From: Plantibacter sp050587525
GTDB taxonomy: Bacteria > Actinomycetota > Actinomycetes > Actinomycetales > Microbacteriaceae
Direction of reading: 5' to 3'
Assembly: GCF_050587525.1 (NCBI RefSeq)
Contig: NZ_JBOBFT010000007.1
Span: 1-64,000 of the forward strand
DNA length: 64,000 bases
A program made the position numbers and the translations under genes. How positions within the stretch are numbered: the first letter of the stretch is position 1; each line of letters starts with the position of its first letter. Below the pieces are notes generated by a model. That model was not told the DNA's origin. It was given only the letters and a program-made list of their open reading frames with translations, and made no database searches. Shown piece by piece: positions 1-6,607 of the stretch.

Positions 1-241
1 ACCGCCCCGAAAGGCGATCTGCCGATGGTGAACGACGCCCCCTCCTGTCTCGTTCAGCGATGGGGACCTCTCCCACTGACACGCTCCCTCCAAGACAGGA
101 AGGGGTACTGCGCCGGCCCACGAGTTTGCTAGTCGCGTGTCCGGCAGAATCCCCTTCCCAGCAGCCATGTGGAGCCGCTTCTACTGCCGAGGCAGGGACC
201 GCTGTGGAGTTGTCAAAGAACATCCGGGCGCGCCGGATAGC
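1..241. other. Non-coding stretch at the left edge of the element
   Basis: No convincing gene is seen; the one plus-strand open frame here has no ribosome binding site and no recognisable protein. An 8-bp inverted repeat (43-50 with 93-100) is present, with no clear role. Confidence 0.4.
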
Positions 242-275
242 GGTGGGGTGGCCGGACTGTGAGGGCCACCCCACC
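242..275 (-). terminator. Terminator-like hairpin after the element's leftward operon
   Basis: A 12-bp perfect inverted repeat (GGTGGGGTGGCC with GGCCACCCCACC, loop about 10 nt) lies 15 bp past the stop of the last leftward gene. There is no clear U-tract, so this is a likely but not classical terminator. Confidence 0.6.
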
Positions 276-289
276 CGAGAGGGGAGGGG

Positions 290-511
290 TTAGGAGATGC
301 TTCGCCGTCGATACGGTTCAAGCAGGAGAGTGGCGACGAACGCGTTCACGAAGATCGTCACGAGAGTCATCCAGAGAGACCCCTGGAACAACGGAGTTAC
401 CCCGACGCTCACAGTGGTCAGCCAGGTGATGAGCCGCACCCGCCACTCGGGGATGACGCGTCCGGTAGCCCGGTCCTCAGCATCGATGAGACGCTTCGCC
501 GCTTCGCTCAT
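290..511 (-). CDS. Small membrane protein of the element
   Basis: 73 aa, unrecognised. A basic N-terminal stretch is followed by two hydrophobic segments (about residues 28-45 and 47-66), suggesting one hairpin or two membrane helices. Size and topology would allow a holin-like or phage inner-membrane protein, but no family motif is seen. Its ATG overlaps the stop of the preceding gene as ATGA, so it is the last member of a translationally coupled operon that ends at the hairpin at 242-275. Confidence 0.6.
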   Translation of the reverse strand: MSEAAKRLIDAEDRATGRVIPEWRVRLITWLTTVSVGVTPLFQGSLWMTLVTIFVNAFVATLLLEPYRRRSIS

Positions 512-786
512 GACGTCACCCCGTCTTCGGCGCGTTCGGTGATGACGCGCTTGCCCTGATCGACGACGCGGCTAACTGCGGGAGATGAGTGACGAGCGAA
601 CCAGTCAGCGATTTCGTCTTCGGATAGTTCCGACTGCGCATCCATGTGACCATTGGCGTACCCGTACTTGAATGCGTACTCGAACACCTCCCGCAGAGCC
701 GGGTACGTGAGGCGCTGCCACAACGTGCGCGGCCTCTGAAATCCAGTCTCATCGAGCGCAGTTTCCAGCTTCTGGTTGCCGCTCAT
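508..786 (-). CDS. Hypothetical element protein, 92 aa
   Basis: Not recognised. A soluble, charged protein with a helix-rich middle (FEYAFKYGYANGHMDAQ) and a segment resembling a short helix-turn-helix (LSEDEIADWFARHSSPAV). Start and stop both overlap the flanking genes by ATGA, which supports it as a real gene in the operon. It probably acts in element maintenance or replication control, but nothing in the sequence fixes a function. Confidence 0.6.
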   Translation of the reverse strand: MSGNQKLETALDETGFQRPRTLWQRLTYPALREVFEYAFKYGYANGHMDAQSELSEDEIADWFARHSSPAVSRVVDQGKRVITERAEDGVTS

Positions 787-872
787 CCCGTCACCTTCTG
801 TCGGGCTTTGTGGGTACGACCAAGGAAGTAACCCGCGACGGCAGCGAACAAGGCTGCGAGGAGGATGGTCAT
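783..872 (-). CDS. Tiny single-span membrane peptide, 29 aa
   Basis: The peptide reads MTILLAALFAAVAGYFLG followed by a basic tail (RTHKARQK). It has one N-terminal hydrophobic span of about 18 residues. Both ends overlap neighbours as ATGA (872-870 with the upstream stop, 785-783 with the downstream start), the same coupling used throughout this operon, and this is the main reason to accept so short a gene. Its role is unknown; small spanin- or holin-like peptides look similar. Confidence 0.5.
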   Translation of the reverse strand: MTILLAALFAAVAGYFLGRTHKARQKVTG

Positions 873-1372
873 GAGGTCACCACCTCCGGGACGAGACGCG
901 TCAGAGGGCCGACCTGGCGCACCATGGCAGGCACGGTCAGCTTCGTTCCGAACTGCCACCGCCCGTCAGCCAGCGTGAACACCTGACCATCCGGCGAGAC
1001 GTAGAACCCTTCACGGGTCGGCAGTTCACGTGGCGCCCACTCGACGACCGACAACGACCAACCCCGGTCAGTGCGAGAAGTGATGGTGAAACGCGTCCCA
1101 ATGTCAGAACCGACCCAAACCTCGTCGTACACACGACCAACGATCGTCGTCTCCGCATCGGGGCTTTCGAGACGGATGATGTCACCATTCGAGAACGGCG
1201 GGACTGGGGGGTTGGCTGGAAAGAGCGAATCCGAGTCAGCGAAGAATGACTGACCCTCGTCGTCGCGCAGATGCCAGTCGTAGGCTTCGCCTTCGCTGAA
1301 AACAACACCCTCACGATCAGCTTCTAAGCTACGGACCCGTCGGTACCGTTCACCGATCTTGATGGCGGTCAT
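869..1372 (-). CDS. Hypothetical element protein, 167 aa
   Basis: Not recognised. It is soluble and beta-rich, with repeated short segments that look like small barrel modules: FSNGDIIRLESPDAETTIVG, then FTITSRTDRGWSLSVVEWAP, then GFYVSPDGQVFTLADGRW. Such layouts are common in accessory proteins of actinobacteriophages. It is coupled to genes on both sides by ATGA overlaps. No catalytic motif is seen. Confidence 0.6.
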   Translation of the reverse strand: MTAIKIGERYRRVRSLEADREGVVFSEGEAYDWHLRDDEGQSFFADSDSLFPANPPVPPFSNGDIIRLESPDAETTIVGRVYDEVWVGSDIGTRFTITSRTDRGWSLSVVEWAPRELPTREGFYVSPDGQVFTLADGRWQFGTKLTVPAMVRQVGPLTRLVPEVVTS

Positions 1373-1521
1373 GCGGACACCGCCCCTGAGTTGACGACGT
1401 CGACGATCTGGCCATAGAGCGCCATGCTCTTGTCCATGTCATCCGGATGCGCAGAGATGACCGCTGCTGCGCGAGCCGAACCGTAGTCGCTCACCAGCTT
1501 GAGGAAAGCCTCCGGGTTCAT
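1369..1521 (-). CDS. Small hypothetical element protein, 50 aa
   Basis: The protein begins MNPEAFLKLVSDYGSARAAA and ends DVVNSGAVSA. It is acidic and alpha-helical with no membrane span. Both ends overlap neighbours by ATGA (start 1521-1519, stop 1371-1369). It is too short for a family assignment; the coupling supports that it is translated. Confidence 0.5.
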   Translation of the reverse strand: MNPEAFLKLVSDYGSARAAAVISAHPDDMDKSMALYGQIVDVVNSGAVSA

Positions 1522-2021
1522 GCTGTGGCCCTCGAGTCCTGCTGGGCCGCCGGCGGGAAACCGCCAGCCTCATACGCGGCACCGAACGTGCCGTGCTCGA
1601 GCACCATCTCGCGGATGCGAACGAACGCCGAGTTGAACTGGTCGTACGCCTCCTCCGCCTGGCGGAAGTTCCGGTACCGGATCGTGTTCATCGCCGTCAG
1701 GTCAGCGACCGACACGTCAGCCCACTGCTTCCGCAGACCGGCGCCCAGCGTCACCACCACATCGAGGTCAGCGACGTCCAGCGGCGTATCGCCGAACGCG
1801 GCCCGGCGGATGATCGTGTCAGCCGACCGGCCGTCACGCTCATCAGCCTCAACCAGACGGCGGCGGAAGTACCGTTCGATGTCGACCTCGAGCCGACCCG
1901 CCTTCCACTCGACCATCAGCGTGGCAACGCCAGACTCGACAGCCTCCATCCGGTTGACACCCTCAGTGCCGTACAAGCCCACCGTTTCCCGGTAGACACG
2001 TGTAATCTGATCCTTAGACAT
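1518..2021 (-). CDS. Hypothetical element protein, 167 aa
   Basis: Not recognised. The start at MSKDQITRVYRE is chosen over an in-frame ATG 24 nt upstream because a GGAGA motif sits about 8 nt before it. The protein is helical and strongly charged, with a paired-basic segment (ERYFRRRLVEADERDGRSAD) near residues 55-75 that could touch nucleic acid. It overlaps the upstream gene by 8 nt and the downstream gene by ATGA. Confidence 0.6.
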   Translation of the reverse strand: MSKDQITRVYRETVGLYGTEGVNRMEAVESGVATLMVEWKAGRLEVDIERYFRRRLVEADERDGRSADTIIRRAAFGDTPLDVADLDVVVTLGAGLRKQWADVSVADLTAMNTIRYRNFRQAEEAYDQFNSAFVRIREMVLEHGTFGAAYEAGGFPPAAQQDSRATA

Positions 2022-2763
2022 CGAGATTCTCCATTTCGGTTGCAAGAAGAACCAGGGACTCAGCTATTTGCCGTAGCTGCCCTGGGTTGAACAGACCTCG
2101 ACTGGCTGGTGGGACCGCAGCTTTCCCAAGCGGCCACCAGTCGGTCAGGATCCGGGTCCTGTGGGCCACGTGACCAAACCGCCACATGACATCGATCGCG
2201 TCAGCGATCTCCTTCGCCGCCGTCTCAGCGTTCTGACGGCTCGCAGCATCACCAACCACGACAGGCTTCGGCTCACGCGGCTTCTGCGCGTACTCCTTGC
2301 CATCGAGACCAGTCACGACCTTCACCGTGTGCGTCTCCGTGACGACAGCCGGTTCTTCGATGACCTCACCCGTGAACGGGTTGGCGGGCGGGAGCGGCTC
2401 GAGGTCTGGCTCAGGTGTCCCAATTGGGACAGGTGCGTCTTGGATATCGCGAGCTACCTGCGACTTCGCAGCACCAACGATTGGTGCGATAGCTCGGACA
2501 CTGAGACCTTCGCCGGCGAGGTAGCCGACGAGTTCCTGTCGCTCCTCGCGACCGAGACGCATCGGCTCATCGCCGAGCGTGTCCGCGAGGTAGGCCGTCC
2601 ATGACTGGAACCCGAGAACCTGCCAGGCGTTCGAGTTCTTCGCCTCGTCGACGAGGTTGCGGAGCTTGAACAGGTTGTCGCGGACCACCGACGCGGTGAG
2701 CTTGATCCGCTGAGTGAGGCGCTGGGCGTCGCCAGCGGAGAGGAGGGAAACGACAGCAGTCAT
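2014..2763 (-). CDS. Phage-type helix-turn-helix protein
   Basis: 249 aa, starting at MTAVVSLLSA, whose ATG overlaps the stop of the excisionase-like gene (ATGA); a longer in-frame start at 2814 would lie inside that gene. The N-terminal half (residues about 65-100, QELVGYLAGEGLSVRAIAPI then VGAAKSQVARDI) is a clear helix-turn-helix of the kind that reads DNA sites in ParB-like or phage replication regulators. A proline-rich linker and a TGLDGKEYAQK segment, also seen in actinophage regulators, lead to a helical C-terminus. Its position just after the switch genes suggests an early function in replication or control. Confidence 0.65.
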   Translation of the reverse strand: MTAVVSLLSAGDAQRLTQRIKLTASVVRDNLFKLRNLVDEAKNSNAWQVLGFQSWTAYLADTLGDEPMRLGREERQELVGYLAGEGLSVRAIAPIVGAAKSQVARDIQDAPVPIGTPEPDLEPLPPANPFTGEVIEEPAVVTETHTVKVVTGLDGKEYAQKPREPKPVVVGDAASRQNAETAAKEIADAIDVMWRFGHVAHRTRILTDWWPLGKAAVPPASRGLFNPGQLRQIAESLVLLATEMENLDV

Positions 2764-2972
2764 AATTGAACCTGCTCGGCGCTTGTACTCTGCCTCTCGG
2801 TAGCCTCGATCCATGCGGTGATATCGCTTTCGCGGTACAGAACGGTTCGAGGTGTGGGCTTGAGGAACACTGGGCCTCTCCCTTCGTAGCGAAGCGTTGC
2901 GAGATTGGCCTTTGTCACCCCCGGGAGTCGTTCACATACCTGCTCCGGAGAGAGGTAGACCGGGAAGCTCAT
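2760..2972 (-). CDS. Excisionase-like small DNA-binding protein
   Basis: 70 aa. The first 35 residues (LSPEQVCERLPGVTKANLAT) and the following wing (RYEGRGPVFLKPTPRTVLYR) are the winged-helix layout of MerR/AlpA-type excisionases, and ESDITAWIEA is the usual end of that fold. Such proteins bend DNA at attachment sites and direct the integrase toward excision; some also act as regulators. It is coupled by ATGA to a Cro-like regulator before it and to the helix-turn-helix gene after it. The family call is good; the biological role is inferred. Confidence 0.75.
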   Translation of the reverse strand: MSFPVYLSPEQVCERLPGVTKANLATLRYEGRGPVFLKPTPRTVLYRESDITAWIEATERQSTSAEQVQL

Positions 2973-3208
2973 GCCGGCACCTTCTCGAGCAGAAGGTCGA
3001 GGGAGCACCCGCTGGTGTCCTGCAGTTTCTCTAGGAGCACCAGTCCTGTCGACCCGTTGTCGTAGGCTCGCGTTACCGTAGATTTCGCCACTCCGAGTTC
3101 GCCTGCCATCTTTGATGCGTTGACAGTTCCAGAGAGTCGACCTCGGGTGTGTAGCCAGCCATTTTCGCGGGCAATCTCCGTGAGCACGGAGGGGTTGATT
3201 CGCAACAT
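2969..3208 (-). CDS. Cro-like helix-turn-helix regulator
   Basis: 79 aa. Residues about 28-60 (VNASKMAGELGVAKSTVTRA then YDNGSTGLVLLEKL) form an XRE-type helix-turn-helix, with the recognition helix around SKSTVTRAYD-like residues. It is the first gene of the leftward operon and faces the repressor gene across a 116-bp operator region, the classic arrangement of a lysogeny switch. It probably competes with the repressor for the CGCAAC-type sites between them. Confidence 0.7.
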   Translation of the reverse strand: MLRINPSVLTEIARENGWLHTRGRLSGTVNASKMAGELGVAKSTVTRAYDNGSTGLVLLEKLQDTSGCSLDLLLEKVPA

Positions 3209-3324
3209 CGCGTTCCTTTGTCTGGTGGTCGATACAAGGTGTTGCGAACACCATACGACTTAAGTCTGTCGCGCGCAACACGACGTTCCTTGCGTTTTGG
3301 TTGCGTATGCGCAACACTTAGGTC
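3200..3324. promoter_or_regulatory. Divergent operator region of the element's genetic switch
   Basis: The space between the Cro-like and repressor genes carries repeated CGCAAC/GTTGCG half-sites. One palindrome (GGTGTT-GCG-AACACC) lies at 3238-3252 and another (GTTGCG-TATG-CGCAAC) at 3300-3315, the second just before the repressor start. Single half-sites lie at 3201-3206 and 3274-3279. These are the obvious candidate operators for the two regulators. Confidence 0.6.
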
Positions 3325-3795
3325 GTGAACGATGACATGCATGTGACTGCTCAGGGTCGCTGGACCGAATGGCTGATCGCCGAGCTCGACAAGCGCGGTT
3401 GGAAGCAGGCTGACCTCGTGAAGGCATCCGGAGGAGCGATTAAGCGCGACCGAGTCAGCAAGTGGGTCAACGGCAAGGAGCGCCCAACGCACAGGAACGC
3501 GATCGTTATCGCGAACGTTCTAGGGGCAGATGCGGCGCAAGCGCTAGCTGCGGCTTCGTTCGATTCCTCGACGACACTCGTTACGCCAGTGCCACTCCCA
3601 GTTGATCTGGCACGGTTCACAGATGAGCAGCTTGTCTCGGAACTTGCGCGTCGCATGAAAGAACGCTCCGAGGATGTCAGTGGCGACCTCCACGATGAGG
3701 ACTTCGACGTCAACCACGAGGACATGAGAAAGAAAGACGTCGCGCTAGTCGCCAAACGCGGAAAGCGGAAGATCGATCAGGACTACGCCGAGTAA
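3325..3795 (+). CDS. XRE-family repressor of the element
   Basis: 156 aa from a GTG start; an ATG 12 nt later is possible and no clear Shine-Dalgarno is present before either. Residues about 14-70 form an XRE helix-turn-helix (WKQADLVKASGGAIKRDRVS then KWVNGKERPTHRNAIVIAN). The C-terminal third is charged and ends in basic residues (KRGKRKIDQDYAE). It is followed after 8 bp by an ImmA-like protease, a pairing known from Bacillus ICEBs1, where the protease cleaves the repressor to induce the element. Repression of the leftward operon is the inferred role. Confidence 0.75.
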   Translation: MNDDMHVTAQGRWTEWLIAELDKRGWKQADLVKASGGAIKRDRVSKWVNGKERPTHRNAIVIANVLGADAAQALAAASFDSSTTLVTPVPLPVDLARFTDEQLVSELARRMKERSEDVSGDLHDEDFDVNHEDMRKKDVALVAKRGKRKIDQDYAE

Positions 3796-3803
3796 GGGGA
3801 GAC

Positions 3804-4238
3804 ATGCGCCGAGTAGTGCAACGGGTGGCCGACCTGGGCCTCAAGCTGCGAGGCGACTACCTGCCCGATGACGACCTCGGCTACTACTCCCCCAGCGAAG
3901 GACTGATCTACTTCGACCTGAGGCTCACGCCCGACGAACGCCGCTGTGTTATCGCCCACGAGTGCGGCCACGCATACTACGGCCATGGCTGCGACAGCGA
4001 TCGACACGAGCGCCAGGCGAACACCTACGCCGCCCAGCTTTTGATCGACCCCGTCGAGTACGCGCGGCTAGAACGACTGGGCAGCGACTCTCACCACATC
4101 GCAGACGAGATCGGCGTCACCGTCGAACTGCTTGAGCACTACCAACAGTTCTGCTTGCAACGTCTCGGGCACCGCACTTACTCGACAGGGCACAACAGCC
4201 CGTTCACAAGCAAGCTCGCTCGAGCACTCACTCCATAG
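3804..4238 (+). CDS. ImmA/IrrE-family metallopeptidase
   Basis: 144 aa. The zinc-binding HExxH motif is present as AHECGHAYYGH (HECGH at residues 52-56), followed by the expected third ligand region HERQANTYAAQLL about 15 residues on. This family (ImmA, IrrE/PprI) cleaves a partner repressor of the XRE type. The gene sits between the element's repressor and its integrase, so it probably controls induction by destroying the repressor encoded just upstream. Confidence 0.85.
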   Translation: MRRVVQRVADLGLKLRGDYLPDDDLGYYSPSEGLIYFDLRLTPDERRCVIAHECGHAYYGHGCDSDRHERQANTYAAQLLIDPVEYARLERLGSDSHHIADEIGVTVELLEHYQQFCLQRLGHRTYSTGHNSPFTSKLARALTP

Positions 4239-4245
4239 GAGACCC

Positions 4246-5427
4246 ATGGGTACCGCACACGCCTACCAGACCGCGGCCGGCACGAGATACAGGGCTCGTT
4301 ACAGGAAGCCGGACAACACCGCAGGCGAGAAGCGCGGCTTCAAAACGAAGAAGGAAGCGAACCTCTACATCGCCAATGTCGAGGTGTCGAAGGCGACCGG
4401 GACGTACATCGACCCGAAAGAGGCGCTGGTCACCGTCGGCGAGTTGGCTCCGGCATGGCTCGCACGCAAGAAGCAGGCATTGAAGCCATCGGCCTATGCG
4501 CCACTAGAGACAGCATGGCGCGTGCACGTCGAGCCGCGCTGGGCCCGTACGCAGATCGGTAAGATTCGACCATCAGCCGTCGAAGACTGGATCGCCGAGC
4601 TCGGCACAGGGTCTGCAGTGAGCACACGAAAGCGCACCGATCTCTCGGGGAAACCGAAGTCAGCAAGCGTTGTCATCCGCGCTGTGGGCATCCTCTCTGG
4701 GATCCTCGACGGCGCACTTCGAGACGGGAGGCTGCCGAGCAATCCCGCCGCGAAGGCAACCAACCTCCCGCGGAAGATGTCAAAGAAGCCTCGGCGGTAC
4801 CTCAATCACGCCGAGGTGTTCCGGTTCGCGAGCTTCGCCCCGGACTACACGCGCGAAGTCCAGATCGTCACGCTCTCCTACACCGGCATTCGCTGGGGAG
4901 AGTCGGTCGGGTTGCGCGTCCGCGATGTGAACTTCCTCCGGCGTCGGCTACAGATCTCACAGAGCGCCACGGAGGTAGCGGGCGTGATCCATGTCGGCCC
5001 TCCGAAGAGCTGGGAGGAGCGCGCCGTCCCGTATCCAGAGTTCCTCGATGAGCCGCTCGCGAAACTGTGCGAGGGGAAGGGCCCGGATGAGCTCGTGTTC
5101 CCCGCAGCAGGGGGAGGGTTCGCCATGCGGCCAGACACGAGCGCGTCGGGATACTCATGGTTCCTCGCGTCGCTCCGCAAGGCGGGACTCGAGCGCCTCA
5201 CCGTGCATGACTTGAAGCACACCGCAGCCAGCCTCGCGATCAGCGCGGGCGCGAACGTGAAGGCCGTGCAGTCGATGCTCGGACATAAGTCCGCGACGAT
5301 GACGCTGGACACGTACGCCGATCTGTTCGACGACGACCTGGAAGCGGTTGCGACACGCCTCAATGAGCACGCCTACGCCTCAAACGTGGGCAAATCGTGG
5401 GCAAATTCACCTGCCGCACTGGCTTGA
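4246..5427 (+). CDS. Tyrosine-type site-specific integrase
   Basis: 393 aa. The start at MGTAHAYQ is chosen because GGAG lies 6 nt before it; the frame opens upstream inside immA. The layout is an N-terminal AP2-like arm-binding region (1-60), a core-binding SAM-like domain (about 62-160) and a catalytic domain (185-375). Catalytic positions are Arg216 (YTGIRWGE), His321 (VHDLKH), His347 (LGHKSA) and nucleophile Tyr357 (DTYADLF). The position normally held by the second arginine is Lys324 (HDLK rather than HDLR). The gene reads toward the tRNA-Arg whose 3' end lies 50 bp beyond its stop, consistent with integration into that tRNA. Confidence 0.92.
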   Translation: MGTAHAYQTAAGTRYRARYRKPDNTAGEKRGFKTKKEANLYIANVEVSKATGTYIDPKEALVTVGELAPAWLARKKQALKPSAYAPLETAWRVHVEPRWARTQIGKIRPSAVEDWIAELGTGSAVSTRKRTDLSGKPKSASVVIRAVGILSGILDGALRDGRLPSNPAAKATNLPRKMSKKPRRYLNHAEVFRFASFAPDYTREVQIVTLSYTGIRWGESVGLRVRDVNFLRRRLQISQSATEVAGVIHVGPPKSWEERAVPYPEFLDEPLAKLCEGKGPDELVFPAAGGGFAMRPDTSASGYSWFLASLRKAGLERLTVHDLKHTAASLAISAGANVKAVQSMLGHKSATMTLDTYADLFDDDLEAVATRLNEHAYASNVGKSWANSPAALA

Positions 5428-5500
5428 TGCAACCCCAGACCCCGGAAATACGCGGATCTTGGGTGTGATATCGCTGTGCCCCTGGAGGGACTCGAACCCC
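5428..5500. other. Putative attachment-site region at the 3' end of tRNA-Arg
   Basis: The junction between element and chromosome should lie between the integrase stop and the tRNA T-arm. The exact core cannot be set because the partner site is outside the window. A direct repeat of the tRNA 3' end beyond the left edge would define it. Confidence 0.5.
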
Positions 5501-5548
5501 CAACCCTTTCCTTAGGACGGAACTGCTCTTCCATTGAGCTACAGAGGC
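5477..5548 (-). tRNA. tRNA-Arg (anticodon CCT)
   Basis: A 72-nt cloverleaf can be drawn: acceptor stem GCCTCTG with CAGGGGC (G-T pair allowed), D-stem GCTC/GAGC, anticodon loop GTCCTAA with CCT at the centre, and T-arm GGGGG-TTCGAGT-CCCTC. CCA is not encoded. It is the likely integration target of the neighbouring element. Confidence 0.95.
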
Positions 5549-5653
5549 TGACCAGACGAGTTTAGCGGAGACGCGCACCCGGCACCGCTCATCGGCGCCG
5601 TGCTGTGGTCCGCAGGCCTCCCGGACAGCAGCACGACACCGATGGGCAGGCAC

Positions 5654-5695
5654 TCAGGCGCGCGAAATCAGGCGCGCGTGCTCAGGCGGCCGGCT
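5654..5695. repeat. 14-bp tandem repeat containing the stop codon of the HNH gene
   Basis: Three units begin at 5654, 5668 and 5682, each TCAGGCG followed by G/C-rich variation. The third unit is the gene's own end: its TCA is the reverse complement of the stop codon. The two outer copies repeat the stop just past the gene. Confidence 0.65.
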
Positions 5696-6179
5696 CCAGG
5701 TACTGCTCCCAGTCGGGCTGCGAACGCTCCACACCACGGACCATCCAGTGCGAGCCGTGCGGCATCCGCGGGGAGATGCCGAGGTCCCAGTTCATCTCGG
5801 CCGGAGTCCGATCACCCTTGACGTTGTTGCAGCGCAGGCAGCAGGCGACGAGGTTCTCCCAGCTGTCCACGCCCCCTCTGGAGCGCGGCAGGACGTGGTC
5901 GATGGTCGTCGCCGCCTTCCCGCAGTACGCGCACCGATGACCGTCGCGACGGAGGACACCGCGACGCGTGACCGGGACGCGTCTCGAGTGCGGGATCCGC
6001 ACATAGCGCGTCAGGAGGATGACCGACGGCCGGTCGAACTCCCCGCTCGACGCGTAGACGGGATGCGAGGAGTCGATCTCGACGACGACGGCCTTCTGAT
6101 TCATGACGAGCATGAGGGCTCGCTTGAAGGACACGATCGCGAGCGGCTCATAGCCCGCATTCAACACCAGTGTGCGCAT
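5682..6179 (-). CDS. HNH endonuclease family protein
   Basis: 165 aa. The start at MRTLVLNAGYEPL has GGGAG upstream; the longer frame has none. The N-terminal domain (about 1-75) is that of stand-alone HNH proteins common in actinobacteria. The HNH domain follows: CAYCG zinc pair, then TIDHVLPRSRGG with the catalytic His, then CLRCNNVKGDRTP with the second zinc pair. Members bind and nick DNA, but the cellular role of this chromosomal group is not settled. The gene stands alone, with tandem repeats at its end. Confidence 0.85.
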   Translation of the reverse strand: MRTLVLNAGYEPLAIVSFKRALMLVMNQKAVVVEIDSSHPVYASSGEFDRPSVILLTRYVRIPHSRRVPVTRRGVLRRDGHRCAYCGKAATTIDHVLPRSRGGVDSWENLVACCLRCNNVKGDRTPAEMNWDLGISPRMPHGSHWMVRGVERSQPDWEQYLEPAA

Positions 6180-6550
6180 GCACGCTCCCTTTCGATCGGC
6201 CGCGACGGCTGCCGCGACGAAACGACTGTCACTCCTCGGAGAACGCACCGGTTCCGGGCAACGAAAAAGGGCGCTGTCATCATGACAACACCCTCACGCA
6301 CACGGCTCCGCCGCGGCACAGTTGGCTGGAATGCCGAAGCGCGTACAGGCCGCGACGATCCGCGACACCGTGGCTCCGTATTCCGTGCATCAGCCCCTGA
6401 ACCTCTCCCGGCCGGTCACGGCCACTCCGAGTTGCAGAGCACCAGATTAACCCACGATCGGCTGAAAGTGCGCGTGATCGGCACACATTCATCTGCGCTT
6501 CACCGAATGACGCCGTTCGGTGACGGCTTCGCGATGGCCGGGAAAACGGC
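6180..6550. other. Intergenic stretch between the HNH and CHAP genes
   Basis: No gene is supported. It should contain the promoter of the leftward HNH gene. Two inverted repeats stand out: TGTCAT-C-ATGACA at 6275-6287, operator-like in size, and TCACCGAA with TTCGGTGA at 6500-6523, a hairpin downstream of the CHAP gene's terminator. Confidence 0.4.
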
Positions 6551-6586
6551 GATCGGGCCCCTGGACGAGAGTCCTGGGGCCCGATC
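6551..6586 (-). terminator. Strong terminator-type hairpin after the CHAP gene
   Basis: GATCGGGCCCC-t-GGAC, loop gaga, GTCC-t-GGGGCCCGATC: a 15-bp stem with one mismatch, 21 bp past the CHAP stop codon. Confidence 0.75.
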
Positions 6587-6607
6587 GACGAAACCATGGG
6601 CGCGGGA

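Larger units (their letters stand above)
1..5477. mobile_element. Right part of an integrated element (prophage or integrative element) in tRNA-Arg
   Basis: The segment holds a tyrosine integrase, an ImmA-like protease, a repressor/Cro-like divergent pair, an excisionase-like protein and a tightly overlapping operon of small orphan genes. The integrase ends 50 bp from the 3' end of a tRNA-Arg gene, the usual target of such integrases. Everything right of the tRNA is chromosomal housekeeping DNA. The left end and the second att site lie outside the window. No capsid, terminase or conjugation gene is visible here, so prophage, satellite and integrative element cannot be told apart. Confidence 0.8.

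Noticed and set aside
2773..3317. 185-aa frame starting at 3317 on the minus strand
   Set aside because: Only its last 70 residues (the excisionase-like part) are protein-like; the rest overlaps the Cro-like gene in another frame.
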